In this document: in pieces, positions 43,458-53,099 of the stretch | How positions within the stretch are numbered: the first letter of the stretch is position 1 | Layout of the letters: every line of letters begins with the position of its first letter | From: Flavobacteriaceae bacterium MAR_2010_188 | GTDB lineage: Bacteria; Bacteroidota; Bacteroidia; Flavobacteriales; Flavobacteriaceae | Reading direction: 5' to 3' | Assembly (NCBI GenBank): GCA_900104375.1 | Contig: LT629302.1 | Location: forward strand, 2,754,001 to 2,818,000 | Length of the DNA: 64,000 nt | The notes under the pieces: generated by a model | The model's input: only the letters and a program-made list of their open reading frames with translations | What the model was told of the DNA's origin: nothing | The model's database searches: none | Position numbers and translations under genes: made by a program

Positions 43458-45233
43458 TTAAGAAAGTTCTTTATCAATAGTTGAAATTGCTTGTGCAGCC
43501 TTATCGTAATCTTGTTGCATTTCTACAGTCGTAATCGGTGTATACCGCGCGAGCTCGCAATTTTTTAATAGTCCTATAAATTCTTCGGTAGAAGTCTGAT
43601 TAACTTTTCTTTCGATTAAAATTGTTCGTATATGCTCTTTGGTGAAATCTGATGTTTCAATCCTTAACTTAGCTTTAAGATAATTATGCAGCGCTTTTTC
43701 TAAGGCTACGTAAAAATCTTCTTTATTGCCGAGATTCTTCTTGGCTTCACCCAAATAACGTCTTGCTAATTTGTCTGCATTTCTTAATCGGTTTCCGATA
43801 ATGTCTGAATCTCTTTCCTCTTTTCTGTGCTTAATGAACAGCGCCAATGGAATTGCCAACAATGGCAAAAGTAACGATGACCAAAACCAAGTAGAATTAA
43901 AAAACTGTGGTTGGTACACAGACTTCAAATTGGTATTTGTCTTAATAAATGCAAACTGATTTGCGTTTGCCCTTACTTCTTGTTTAGTGCCATTTACCGC
44001 AGAAATATTATTGTCGCTTGAGGTATTGTTTATTGGTCCTTCGATAACATCTATCACGATTTCTCCTGACGAAACTCTTTTATAGGTTTCGGTATTTAAA
44101 TCGAAATATGAGAACGATACGCTTGGTATTGGATATTTGCCTTTAAATTGAGGAACGATGGTATAACTATCAGAAATCCCACCTTTCATCCCACCGAGAT
44201 CAGTGGTAACGTTTTCAGAATGTTCTGGCTCGTAAACTTCAAGTGAACCTGGAACGGTTAATTTTGGAAGCGTGAACAATTTTAGATTTCCCTTACCGGT
44301 GACTTCTACTTTTGCTTCTAATGATTCGCTGGCGTTAAGTTCTGTTTTAGAAGTGATAACATTGAATTTGAAATCTCCAACTGCACCAGAAAAATCTAAA
44401 GGTTTATCTTTTTCGGGAAGTGGTTTTACATTGATACTTCTGCTTCCGGCCGAAACTGTTTTATGGACTTGAGACATAACCCTTCGTCCAAAAAAGTCCC
44501 GTCGGTTTGATGGAACATCTACGGTAATATCTAATGTAAGTGGTTCAATATCTAATTTTCCTGTTTTTTGTGGATATAGTACAGCTTTTCTGAGTACTAC
44601 GTAACGGTATTCTTCCCCATTATACTGGCCTTTTTCTATCTTAACTCCATTCATCGGAATATTCTGGCTCCAAAAATCATCGAACCTTGGATTGTCCAGT
44701 TCTCGCCAATTCGTAACCCCAGTATCCATTGCTACGTATAATTTGTAGACAACAGAAATACCTTCGTTTAAGTATGGATTGGCTTTAGAAACCTCCGCAA
44801 CTAAATGAATTTTTTCTGAAGCGATGTAATCAGCACTGTTTACATCTGTAGGTACTTCTACTGCCTGCGTAACATTCACTGTCACCGGTGAAGTTTTATA
44901 AGTTTCACCTGCAATCTCTATTGTTGCTTGATTTATTTTGAAAGTTCCTCTTCCTTTTGGCGCCAGAAAAAAACTATAGGTTTTGTTGAACTTTTTCTGC
45001 CCGTTCATATAAGATACGCTCACCGCTTGGTTTGGGCCGCTAATAATCGTAAAATCTGAAAAATCCGGTGGATTAAAATTATCCCCGTCTTCATTCATAT
45101 TAAAATCTATCCTCAGTCTCTCATTAACTCCGAGTTTGTTCTTAGATACTTTTGCCTCGAACACAACTTGTGCATTGACGGTAAAAACCATCAAAAAAAC
45201 AATTGAAGAAAGTAAGTATTTTAAAAATTTCAT
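43458..45233 (-). CDS. batD: Bat operon protein BatD (oxygen tolerance)
   Basis: A 591-residue periplasmic protein with a signal peptide (MKFLKYLLSSIVFLMVFTVNAQ), a series of beta-sandwich domains and one membrane helix near residue 450 (WFWSSLLLPLLAIPLALFIK). A cytosolic helical domain follows, with HNYLKAKLRIETSDFTKEHI. This is the BatD layout: a large periplasmic part anchored by a C-terminal helix. It may work with the von Willebrand proteins BatA and BatB at the inner membrane. It is directly followed by batE. Confidence 0.9.
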   Translation of the reverse strand: MKFLKYLLSSIVFLMVFTVNAQVVFEAKVSKNKLGVNERLRIDFNMNEDGDNFNPPDFSDFTIISGPNQAVSVSYMNGQKKFNKTYSFFLAPKGRGTFKINQATIEIAGETYKTSPVTVNVTQAVEVPTDVNSADYIASEKIHLVAEVSKANPYLNEGISVVYKLYVAMDTGVTNWRELDNPRFDDFWSQNIPMNGVKIEKGQYNGEEYRYVVLRKAVLYPQKTGKLDIEPLTLDITVDVPSNRRDFFGRRVMSQVHKTVSAGSRSINVKPLPEKDKPLDFSGAVGDFKFNVITSKTELNASESLEAKVEVTGKGNLKLFTLPKLTVPGSLEVYEPEHSENVTTDLGGMKGGISDSYTIVPQFKGKYPIPSVSFSYFDLNTETYKRVSSGEIVIDVIEGPINNTSSDNNISAVNGTKQEVRANANQFAFIKTNTNLKSVYQPQFFNSTWFWSSLLLPLLAIPLALFIKHRKEERDSDIIGNRLRNADKLARRYLGEAKKNLGNKEDFYVALEKALHNYLKAKLRIETSDFTKEHIRTILIERKVNQTSTEEFIGLLKNCELARYTPITTVEMQQDYDKAAQAISTIDKELS

Positions 45234-45261
45234 TAATCAGTAGGGTTAAAAACTAAAAACT

Positions 45262-46119
45262 TTACCAGTCCTTATCTGCCTTAACTTTTACGCCTTTTTG
45301 TTTTTCGGCATTCAATTTCTCTTGAACTTTTTGTTCTTGATTGTTCATTGCCTCTAGCAAACTCTTAATCTGTTGAGGAGAAAGTTGTCCGGGTTGGGGC
45401 TTAGGTTGTTGGGGTTGTTCTTGTTTATCTTGACCATCTTTTTGGTCATTTTTGTCATCTTTAGGCTTGCCTTTATCATCTTTATTTTCGTCTCCGTCCT
45501 TCTTATCTTCGTCGCCTTTATCCTTGTTATCATCCTTCTCTTCATTATCACCATCCTTCTTCTCGTCATCTTTCTTTTCTTCGTCCTTGTCTTTGTCCTT
45601 ATCGTTCTCGTCGTTCTTTTGGTCTTCTTGTTGCTCGGCACATTCCTTAGCAACCACAAGATTGTAACGGGACTCATCATCGGTAGGATCGTTGCGCAAC
45701 GCATTCTTAAAAGCTTCAACCGCTTCCTTACACATTTTCTTCTTCATTAAAATATTTCCTATGTTGTGATAAGCACTATGCTTTTGGGATTTTGTGGTAG
45801 CAACCTTGGCTGCTTCGGTCTGACGAAAAAGTGCTTCGTCAAAATTTCCCTTTTCATAATAAGAATTTGCCAAATTGTAGTTTCCTGCGACATTCGCTTC
45901 TTCCGTAGAGATAGCCTTTCTGAATTCTTTTTCAGCTGAAATAAACTTATTATCATTTAAAAGCTCAGTAGCTCCATAAACAAGGTCGTTAGCTTTTTGC
46001 TTTATCTCTTCTTGCTGCTTCAACATATCTTCTTCCTCTTGAGCAAAAGCAGTGGTGCAGAATGCTAATAGGAAGCAGCTGATATAAATTTGAAGGCTAA
46101 ATATTTTTTTGTTTTTCAT
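45262..46119 (-). CDS. batC: Bat operon protein BatC (TPR with charged low-complexity region)
   Basis: A 285-residue exported TPR protein. The signal peptide ends around FCTTAFAQ. Three TPR repeats cover residues 40-160 (YYEKGNFDEALFRQTEAAK, NALRNDPTDDESRYNLV). An extreme acidic/lysine tract of about 70 residues follows (DKDKDKDEEKKDDEKKDGD), then glutamine- and proline-rich sequence and the C-terminal LSPQQIKSLLEAMNNQEQKVQ, a segment conserved in BatC. On DNA level the tract is a biased repeat at about 45430-45620. Confidence 0.88.
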   Translation of the reverse strand: MKNKKIFSLQIYISCFLLAFCTTAFAQEEEDMLKQQEEIKQKANDLVYGATELLNDNKFISAEKEFRKAISTEEANVAGNYNLANSYYEKGNFDEALFRQTEAAKVATTKSQKHSAYHNIGNILMKKKMCKEAVEAFKNALRNDPTDDESRYNLVVAKECAEQQEDQKNDENDKDKDKDEEKKDDEKKDGDNEEKDDNKDKGDEDKKDGDENKDDKGKPKDDKNDQKDGQDKQEQPQQPKPQPGQLSPQQIKSLLEAMNNQEQKVQEKLNAEKQKGVKVKADKDW

Positions 46120-46180
46120 CTTAAAACTAAGCTAGTCACGGAATAAGCTACCAAATATTACTAAAATTTCAATTATTTGG

Positions 46181-47215
46181 TCATAACTTTTCGTTAAATA
46201 AATTGAGCCTCTTAAGCCATTCAGTCTTTCTTTCTAAGAAGAATATGTCGATAAAGAGAATTAAAATGGCAATCCCGATAAACCACTGAAACTGATCTTG
46301 GTATTCTGAAAACTGTTGGGATTCGAATTCAGTCTTGTCCATATTATTTAAAATGTCCCCAATCCCAGAGACGACATCGGAAGTGCTTTTGCCATCAATA
46401 TATTCACCCTGAGCTTCTTCAGCAATAGCTCTTAAAGTTGCTTCATCCAAACGGGTTAGGACAGTTTCGCCTTGATTATCTTTTTTGTAGTTTAAAATTC
46501 TACCGTTTTCTTTTATAGGGATTGGTCCGCCTTTAGTGGTCCCAACCCCAATCGTAAAAATTCTTATGCCTTCCTTGTTAGCATCTTCTGCAGCGGTGGT
46601 AGCAATTTCACTGTGATCTTCACCATCGGAAATAATAATCAAGACCCGATTGGTCTGTCCCTCGTCGTCATAATAGGTTTTGGCCAAATCTATAGCATCG
46701 TTAATGGCGGTTCCTTGGGAGGATAACATATCGGTGTTCATGCTCTGCAAGATCATCTTTGCCGAACTATAATCTGTAGTTATTGGTAATTGCGGAAAAG
46801 CTTTACCGGCGTAAGCTATAATCCCGACGCGGTCACTGGTAAGATTATTTATAATTTGAGTGACCAACTGTTTGGCTTTCTCTAATCTATTTGGCGCTAT
46901 ATCTTCTGCCAGCATACTCTTGGAAACATCAATAGCAAAAACAATATCTACACCTTCTCGTTTTACGGTTTCTAGTTTTGTGCCGATCTTAGGATTTACC
47001 AGGGCAATGGTCAAAAACACAAAAACGATACATAACAAAAGGGTTTTTATTACCGACTTAAAGTTGGAACGATTCGGGCTTAAATGTTTTAGTAATTTTA
47101 GGTCTGCGAATTTTCTTTGGGTTTTATATTTCCAGAATTGCACCAATAGAAAAACGAGCAGTATTACAGGTACTACCAGCAAAACCCAAAACCATATTTT
47201 TTCTTCTAATTGCAT
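46181..47215 (-). CDS. batB: Bat operon protein BatB (von Willebrand factor A domain)
   Basis: A 344-residue inner-membrane protein. Two membrane helices at the N-terminus (WFWVLLVVPVILLVFLLVQF and LLLCIVFVFLTIALV) and one at the end (FIGIAILILFIDIFF) flank a von Willebrand A domain. The metal-ion adhesion site starts with AIDVSKSMLAEDI (DxSxS), with the threonine in SSQGTAINDAIDLA and the Asp in IIISDGEDHSE. It pairs with BatA, the neighbouring paralogue, 15 nt upstream in the operon. Confidence 0.92.
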   Translation of the reverse strand: MQLEEKIWFWVLLVVPVILLVFLLVQFWKYKTQRKFADLKLLKHLSPNRSNFKSVIKTLLLCIVFVFLTIALVNPKIGTKLETVKREGVDIVFAIDVSKSMLAEDIAPNRLEKAKQLVTQIINNLTSDRVGIIAYAGKAFPQLPITTDYSSAKMILQSMNTDMLSSQGTAINDAIDLAKTYYDDEGQTNRVLIIISDGEDHSEIATTAAEDANKEGIRIFTIGVGTTKGGPIPIKENGRILNYKKDNQGETVLTRLDEATLRAIAEEAQGEYIDGKSTSDVVSGIGDILNNMDKTEFESQQFSEYQDQFQWFIGIAILILFIDIFFLERKTEWLKRLNLFNEKL

Positions 47216-47230
47216 TTATTAATTTTCAAC

Positions 47231-48235
47231 TTAAATAAAACTCCTGAAGATGGTGTATCTCAATAATAATTCCAACAATATTAAAAGTCCGGCCAACAGA
47301 AGTAGTGGTCTATATAATTCTTCATAATTGTAATATTTAACCTCGTCTATTTCGGTCTTTTCAAGTTTATTGATTTCATCATAAATCTCGGCAAGCTTGC
47401 GATTATTGGTTGCCCTAAAGTATTTTCCGTTAGTGACCTCAGCGATTTCCTTTAAGAGATCTTCGTCTATTTCTACCTGTACACGACCGTACTGAAAATT
47501 ACCATTTGGTAAAATATTAATGGGTGAAAGCGCCATACCGTTGGTTCCTAAACCTATTGTATACACTTTAATCCCGTATTCTACGGCCAGTTCGCTGGCA
47601 ATTTTTGGATCGATAAACCCCGAATTGTTAACCCCATCCGTAAGTAAAATAATCACTTTGCTTTTTGCCCGGCTATCTTTTAATCTATTTACTGCAGTCG
47701 CCAAGCCCATACCAATTGCGGTACCGCCTTCTATCACGGTATTGTATTGAATATCCCCAAGCGACCTCAAGACAATGCTTTTATCGCTGGTAATCGGAGT
47801 ACGGGTGTAACTCTCTCCCGCGTATTCTACCAAACCGATTCTGTCATTAGGTCGTTCGTCAATAAATTGAGCTGCTACCGACTTTAGAGCTTCGAGCCGA
47901 TTGGGCTGAAGGTCTTTGGCCAACATACTGGCAGAGACGTCTATTGCCATTACAATATCGATACCTCGAGTTGTTTTCGTTCTAGTTGAAACGTCTACCG
48001 TTCTTGGTCTTGCCAAGGCCGTTATCATTAGGCCAAGTGCCAAAATCCTAAAAACAAATAGAATATGTCGAAATTTTGGAAGTACAGAACCAGCAACCTT
48101 AAATCCCTTGATACTAGAAATCTTTAATTCTGGAGTCTGCTTATTAAATTTGAAAACATACCACAGAATCGCTATTGGTATTAGCAATAGCAACCAAAAA
48201 AATTCTATGTTTACAAATTCGATTCCTTGCAGCAT
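47231..48235 (-). CDS. batA: Bat operon protein BatA (von Willebrand factor A domain)
   Basis: A 334-residue inner-membrane protein with the same layout as BatB. The N-terminal helices are FFWLLLLIPIAILWYVF and ILFVFRILALGLMITAL. The vWA domain carries the metal site AIDVSASMLAKDL (DxSxS), VIEGGTAIGMGLA and ILLTDGVNNSG. The C-terminal helix is LLLLAGLLILLELLL. Its ATG overlaps the stop codon of the preceding BatD-like gene by 1 nt, so translation is likely coupled. Confidence 0.92.
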   Translation of the reverse strand: MLQGIEFVNIEFFWLLLLIPIAILWYVFKFNKQTPELKISSIKGFKVAGSVLPKFRHILFVFRILALGLMITALARPRTVDVSTRTKTTRGIDIVMAIDVSASMLAKDLQPNRLEALKSVAAQFIDERPNDRIGLVEYAGESYTRTPITSDKSIVLRSLGDIQYNTVIEGGTAIGMGLATAVNRLKDSRAKSKVIILLTDGVNNSGFIDPKIASELAVEYGIKVYTIGLGTNGMALSPINILPNGNFQYGRVQVEIDEDLLKEIAEVTNGKYFRATNNRKLAEIYDEINKLEKTEIDEVKYYNYEELYRPLLLLAGLLILLELLLRYTIFRSFI

Positions 48236-49881
48236 TATTCTGGTTTCTTAAGTTCTATGGAATTGATGATGCGTTGCATAATTTCATCCGCATAACGGTC
48301 ATTGTCTTTCCAAATCAATAATACTTCTTGTACAACATTTGCTGCATTAAATGACAGTATTGCATACTCTCCAGGTTCGGTCACTCCTTCATTAATAGTA
48401 GGGAAATCGGCAGTTCCAAAAACCTTAAGTCCTTCTTGAGCATTTGGTGTGGTGAACTTTTCATTTTTAGCGATAATATTTTTCACCCCATTTTTCTCTA
48501 GAAACCTTAGTTTAAATTCAGCAACTTTTTCTAAATCTACAGCGGTGGTATCTTTATCACTCACTTTAGTTGTACTTACCGCAATATCTATTGGGCTGGT
48601 TATATTACCGTATCCAAAAATTACCTGCGATGCAATTTCACTGCTATCGGTAGTTTTACTTTCTACCCTCTCTAACACTTCCGGCGTAGAAATAAATACT
48701 GGTGGGACGCCATACGCACTTTTTACCCATTCTCCCTCTAGAAGTTGGAGACTATTGTTGCCGGTTAATTTGTCTGCCACATATCCAAACCCATACTTAA
48801 GTCCGAATCCAACGAAGGTCAGCAGCAGTGCGGCCACTACAATAAGGGAAGAAACGACAATCTTACGTTGTTTATCTTTTTTAATTTGAGCCAAGCGATA
48901 TTGCTCGTTCATCAATTTTTCTTCTTCGGTAGGTTCTGGCAGGGACTCCTTAACATGATCAATTTCTAGATCAATGGTAGAGCGGTCCATTTTTGCCAAT
49001 TCTACATCTGGTGCAACTTTAGCAAACTTCACCAAATCTGCCCGCTTTAAAATACTTTCAATATTACTTAAGGTCTGTTTGTTTAAGCTGATTTTATTTC
49101 CTTCCCTTAAGAGATTCAACCTAAATATTAGTTGTTCGGTGGTACTTTCTAATGCATGGTCATATACTTTTTCATCCAAATAACGGCGCAACGCCATGGT
49201 AAGGTCAGAGTAATATTCCTTAATCTGTGAATTTTCAAGATAGGTTCTTTCATCTAACTGCTTAAGCGCAAGTTTTGCCCGATCATAAGGAGGCAGCAAT
49301 GCTACGCGCTCTTCTTCGGTGAGAGGTTTTCTTCTCCATACAAACCAATATATTAGGCCGGCTACAACGGCTAAAATAGCGATTATTAGAAGGATATAAA
49401 TCCAACGATTATTACTGGCTTTTTCAACTTTTAGCAGGGGTTTAATATCGTAAAGTCCCTGTTTGGTAGTATCTACTTCTATGGTCCTAACCGTGACTTG
49501 AATAGAGTCAGTCGCGAAAATCTTGTCACTGATCAGCACTTTTTGGGAAGGAATAGTATAACGGCCAGAATCGAATTGGGTTAGGCCGTAATTTTTTATT
49601 AAGTTGAATTTATTCTTCTTCCGAATTGTATCGATTGCATAGGACTCAATCATCTCTAGCGGACTAAAACTTTGTCCTTCGGGAAAAATTACCATATCAG
49701 TGCTGTCTGCTTCAACATTGATTTTATAAGTTATCTGTTCCCCGATTTTTATAGAAGTAGAATCTATGGTTGCTTTAACTTGGGCTTGAAGATTTATTGA
49801 AAAGAAAGCACAAAGCACTATACAAAAACCGTAAATTTTTGTGTTGCGTATTCTTTTAGAAACAACCTTAGTTCTAATCAT
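48235..49881 (-). CDS. Bat operon BatD-like/DUF4381-like membrane protein
   Basis: A 548-residue protein with a signal-like N-terminus (IYGFCIVLCAFFSINLQAQ), a beta-sandwich domain (KIGEQITYKINVEADSTD), and a membrane helix near residue 165 (WIYILLIIAILAVVAGLIYWF). A cytosolic helical domain contains KLALKQLDERTYLENSQIKEYYSDL, as in DUF4381 and BatD tails. A second membrane helix lies near residue 345, with a periplasmic tail. This is the protein usually found between the DUF58 gene and batA in Bacteroidota Bat operons. Its function is unknown. Confidence 0.82.
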   Translation of the reverse strand: MIRTKVVSKRIRNTKIYGFCIVLCAFFSINLQAQVKATIDSTSIKIGEQITYKINVEADSTDMVIFPEGQSFSPLEMIESYAIDTIRKKNKFNLIKNYGLTQFDSGRYTIPSQKVLISDKIFATDSIQVTVRTIEVDTTKQGLYDIKPLLKVEKASNNRWIYILLIIAILAVVAGLIYWFVWRRKPLTEEERVALLPPYDRAKLALKQLDERTYLENSQIKEYYSDLTMALRRYLDEKVYDHALESTTEQLIFRLNLLREGNKISLNKQTLSNIESILKRADLVKFAKVAPDVELAKMDRSTIDLEIDHVKESLPEPTEEEKLMNEQYRLAQIKKDKQRKIVVSSLIVVAALLLTFVGFGLKYGFGYVADKLTGNNSLQLLEGEWVKSAYGVPPVFISTPEVLERVESKTTDSSEIASQVIFGYGNITSPIDIAVSTTKVSDKDTTAVDLEKVAEFKLRFLEKNGVKNIIAKNEKFTTPNAQEGLKVFGTADFPTINEGVTEPGEYAILSFNAANVVQEVLLIWKDNDRYADEIMQRIINSIELKKPE

Positions 49882-49889
49882 TTTTTTGA

Positions 49890-50753
49890 TTACCTCGTTT
49901 TAAAATATCCTAAAAGCTTCTTGACATAACTTTCATCGACGCGACAATGTATAGCTCCCGCGCCCGATTTTGCAAAACTTTCTTTAAAGAAAGTTACCCT
50001 ATCGTGATAGTATCTTGAGTAATTATCCCTAATCTTTTTTGATGAGGTATCTACCAACATCAATTCTCCAGATTCTTCGTCCTGCATTTGCACGATTCCC
50101 AAGTTGGGGATTTCTTGTTCGTGACGATCATAAATCCTAATGCCGGTAACATCGTGTTTATTGGCGGCAATCTTTAAGGTGCGATCGTAATCATCATCAA
50201 TAAAATCTGAAAGCACAAAGACGATGGCTCTCTTTTTCATGATACTAGAAAGAAATTTAAAAGCACCCTCCACATCGGTTTTAGACCCTTTTGGCTTAAA
50301 CTCAATCAATTCTCTAATAATCCTAAGAACATGGGACCGACCTTTCTTGGGCGGGATATATAATTCAATCTGGTCTGTAAAAAGTATCAAACCAATTTTG
50401 TCATTGTTCTGGGTAGCAGAAAACGCAAGTGTTGCTGAGATTTCCGTAACGATTTCATTTTTGAATTGTTTTTCTGTACCAAAAAATTCAGAACCAGAAA
50501 TATCTACCATCAACATCATGGTAAGTTCTCGTTCTTCTTCAAAAACTTTTATATAAGGCTCATTATAACGAGCGGTAACGTTCCAATCGATGTTCCTTAC
50601 ATCATCACCGTATTGGTATTGTCGAACTTCCGAGAAAGTCATTCCACGTCCTTTGAAGGTAGAATGATATTCGCCACCAAAAATATGATTAGACAATCGT
50701 CTTGTCTTAATCTCTATTTTTCTGACTTTTTTTAAGAGTTCTTTGGTATCCAT
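49890..50753 (-). CDS. DUF58 protein of the Bat operon
   Basis: A 287-residue cytosolic protein with the DUF58 core GMTFSEVRQYQYGDDVRNIDW and a degenerate von Willebrand A fold (MLMVDISGSEFFG, FVLSDFIDDDYD). DUF58 proteins are encoded next to MoxR ATPases and are thought to be their clients or adaptors. A gap of 164 nt separates it from moxR, unusually large for this operon. The next gene starts 9 nt downstream. Confidence 0.9.
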   Translation of the reverse strand: MDTKELLKKVRKIEIKTRRLSNHIFGGEYHSTFKGRGMTFSEVRQYQYGDDVRNIDWNVTARYNEPYIKVFEEERELTMMLMVDISGSEFFGTEKQFKNEIVTEISATLAFSATQNNDKIGLILFTDQIELYIPPKKGRSHVLRIIRELIEFKPKGSKTDVEGAFKFLSSIMKKRAIVFVLSDFIDDDYDRTLKIAANKHDVTGIRIYDRHEQEIPNLGIVQMQDEESGELMLVDTSSKKIRDNYSRYYHDRVTFFKESFAKSGAGAIHCRVDESYVKKLLGYFKTR

Positions 50754-50759
50754 AATATC

Positions 50760-50828
50760 TTAGTTCGCAGTAGCTGAAGCTTTAGCAGTAGCAGTGGCAG
50801 ACAGAAGCTTAAAAGCGATTTGAAACAT
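50760..50828 (-). CDS. Possible 22-residue peptide in the moxR-DUF58 gap
   Basis: On the minus strand an ATG frame encodes MFQIAFKLLSATATAKASAT plus two residues and stops just before the DUF58 start. The C-terminal half is alanine/threonine low complexity from a repeat of GCTACT and GCT triplets. It fills most of the gap and ends 6 nt before the DUF58 ATG, so it could be a leader peptide. It could as easily be a chance frame in repetitive spacer sequence. Confidence 0.25.
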   Translation of the reverse strand: MFQIAFKLLSATATAKASATAN

Positions 50829-50917
50829 TATAGTTTTGAATTTTTCAAGTTATGATATATTTTGAGGAAGTAAGCAAATTGATATTTCAGTTCTGCCCGC
50901 TGAAATCTGCCAAATGA

Positions 50918-51922
50918 TTACGGCACTTCTATTTCATTTACGATTTTATTGATAATATCCTCTGAAGTAATACTTTCTGCTTCGGCTTCATAAGTAATCC
51001 CAATTCTATGTCTAAGGACATCATGAACCACTGCTCTTACATCTTCTGGGATTACGTAGCCTCTTCGTTTAATAAAAGCATAACATTTTGCGGCCAGTGC
51101 TAAATTAATACTACCACGAGGAGAAGCTCCGAATGAAATAAGACCCTTTAAGTCCGGTAATCTATATTTTTCTGGGTAACGTGTTGCGAAAACAATATCC
51201 AAGATGTATTTCTCTATTTTTTCGTCCATGTAAACCTCTCGAACGGCTTGCTGACCACGAAGAATTTGTTCTGTAGAAACAACTGCGTTTACCTTATCAT
51301 ATTCACCTTTAAGATTCGCGCGCATTATTAACTGCTCGTCATCTATCTTTGGATAGTCGATAACAGTTTTTAGCATAAATCTATCGACCTGTGCTTCTGG
51401 CAATGGGTAAGTACCTTCTTGCTCTACCGGGTTTTGGGTTGCCATTACTAAAAATGGTCTTTGTAATATAAATGTTTCGTCACCTATGGTAACCTGCTTT
51501 TCTTGCATCGCCTCTAATAGCGCTGATTGTACCTTTGCCGGAGCACGGTTAATCTCATCTGCAAGAACGAAGTTTGCGAAAATAGGTCCTTTCTTTACTG
51601 AAAAGTCGTTTTCTTTAATGTTATAAATAAGAGTACCAACAACATCTGCCGGCAATAAATCTGGAGTAAATTGTATACGGCTAAACTTACCATCGACTGC
51701 CTTAGACAGAGTGTTAATAGCCAATGTTTTTGCCAGTCCCGGCACACCTTCTAATAAGATGTGACCTTGGCCGAGAAGACCAATCAAAAGTCGTTCGATC
51801 ATATGTTTTTGACCGACGATAACTTTATTCATCTCGTAAACCAGTAAATCTATGAACGCGCTTTCCTTTTCAATTTTTTCATTAATCGATTTGATGTCGA
51901 TTGTACTTGAGTCTTCTATCAT
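50918..51922 (-). CDS. moxR: MoxR-family AAA+ ATPase
   Basis: A 334-residue AAA+ chaperone-like ATPase, first gene of the Bat operon. Walker A is in GVPGLAKTLAIN, Walker B in LADEINRAPAKVQSALLEAM, and a sensor Asn in MATQNPVEQEGTYPLPEAQ. The C-terminal lid contains GASPRGSINLALAAK. MoxR proteins are believed to remodel or activate vWA-domain partners, here BatA, BatB and the DUF58 protein. AACAATTTG about 45-55 nt upstream is a weak promoter -7 candidate. Confidence 0.93.
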   Translation of the reverse strand: MIEDSSTIDIKSINEKIEKESAFIDLLVYEMNKVIVGQKHMIERLLIGLLGQGHILLEGVPGLAKTLAINTLSKAVDGKFSRIQFTPDLLPADVVGTLIYNIKENDFSVKKGPIFANFVLADEINRAPAKVQSALLEAMQEKQVTIGDETFILQRPFLVMATQNPVEQEGTYPLPEAQVDRFMLKTVIDYPKIDDEQLIMRANLKGEYDKVNAVVSTEQILRGQQAVREVYMDEKIEKYILDIVFATRYPEKYRLPDLKGLISFGASPRGSINLALAAKCYAFIKRRGYVIPEDVRAVVHDVLRHRIGITYEAEAESITSEDIINKIVNEIEVP

Positions 51923-52018
51923 TTTACAGGATTTTTACTAAGGGTGTAGGTGTTAAAATTTCAGCAGTGCAAATTGTTAAAATTCTAACTGAGATGCTGT
52001 TAATAATAGGTTAAAAAT

Positions 52019-52049
52019 AAAAGAGCGGTGCATTGTGCACCGCTCTTTT
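52019..52049 (-). terminator. Terminator after the DUF4382 lipoprotein
   Basis: AAAAGAGCGGTGCA pairs with TGCACCGCTCTTTT over 14 bp around a 3 nt loop, followed on the minus strand by further T residues. It begins about 20 nt after the stop codon. Confidence 0.9.
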
Positions 52050-52070
52050 AACAAGTCTTTAAAGAAATCC

Positions 52071-52904
52071 TTAGTTGTTAGGATCGATATCTATCGTGCC
52101 TAAATCTTCGGTTTGTCCCACGTTAACTTCGATTGGGTCTAAAGCCATAACCTCTAATCCAGAAGTTGGATCTGGAGTTATGGTTACAATGTACGTCCCT
52201 TGGTTTAATCCTAATAACAAGAAATTGCCAGTAGAATCAGTGTTAGTAGTAATTATCTCAATACCATTGGTAGCAGAAACTTCTGCCATAAAATTTGCTG
52301 GGCTAATCATTCCAGAAACTGCACCTGTATTAGCTTCAACTGAAGCTCTAATTACAGGTTTTAAGTTTATATTTCCAGAGTTACCTGCCATAACAATAGA
52401 TTTATCAACATCAAAATCCAAGATGAAAGTGTAGCTATAGTTTGGCTCTAGCATTTCGTCAACTTTAATCTTTAAACCAGATTGTTGTGCACTAGGAGTC
52501 ATTAAAGGTCTTACAACACCATCGATTACCACTTTATTGTTGTCACCAAGAACTAATCTTATTTCTTCAAGATTTCCTGAAGGAAGTTCATAATCGTCAA
52601 CAAGAAGTCTATCGATACCACCGGTTAGGTCTAACAAGTTCACTTCTCCAGTATTAATAGCTTCTAAGCTAATCCACCCGTCGTCGTCACTTCCATCTGT
52701 CATATCGGTATCGTCGTCAGAATATTTAACCATTACATCTACTACATTAATCAATACTTCGTCATAATCACCAGGCGCATCGACCAACTTAACCGAAATT
52801 GAAGAAGTTCCGTCTTTTGAACCAGAATCATCATCACTACACGATGTCATTGATAAACCCACAACTAACATCATGGTTAAACTTAAAGATTTTAGAATTT
52901 TCAT
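52071..52904 (-). CDS. DUF4382 lipoprotein with carboxypeptidase-regulatory-like domain
   Basis: A 277-residue lipoprotein; signal and lipobox MKILKSLSLTMMLVVGLSMTSC. The acidic start (SDDDSGSKDG) precedes a DUF4382 domain (SSISVKLVDAPGDYDEVLINV, in part: VKLVDAPGDYDEVLINV, through GLKIKVDEML and FILDFDVDKSIVMAGNSG). A small beta-sandwich follows at about residues 195-270 (DSTGNFLLLGLNQGTYIVTI). Function is unknown; such proteins are outer-membrane or surface lipoproteins. A second, shorter DUF4382 gene lies upstream on the same strand. Confidence 0.87.
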   Translation of the reverse strand: MKILKSLSLTMMLVVGLSMTSCSDDDSGSKDGTSSISVKLVDAPGDYDEVLINVVDVMVKYSDDDTDMTDGSDDDGWISLEAINTGEVNLLDLTGGIDRLLVDDYELPSGNLEEIRLVLGDNNKVVIDGVVRPLMTPSAQQSGLKIKVDEMLEPNYSYTFILDFDVDKSIVMAGNSGNINLKPVIRASVEANTGAVSGMISPANFMAEVSATNGIEIITTNTDSTGNFLLLGLNQGTYIVTITPDPTSGLEVMALDPIEVNVGQTEDLGTIDIDPNN

Positions 52905-53099
52905 ATTAAATGATTTTTAAATTTTTTTGTTTTGAAATTTATATACGTCCTTCTTAACGGTCATGGATCACGATTATTCTATACGATAAAAAATTTTCGA
53001 TGAACTGCAATGCAAAAAATCCCGTTAAAAAGGGTCTTTAGCGAGACTGGAACGTGGAAATCAAATGATTAGACCTCCTATGAAAAAATAAAATTTCTT

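Noticed and set aside
45373-45750. Overlapping plus-strand hydrophobic frame opposite batC
   Set aside because: It is the reverse-strand shadow of the lysine/aspartate-rich BatC tract, which translates to leucine, isoleucine and phenylalanine runs on the other strand.
53011-53040. Weak hairpin downstream of the shorter DUF4382 gene
   Set aside because: Only a 3 bp CCC/GGG stem can be drawn, so it is not a convincing terminator despite a T-run.
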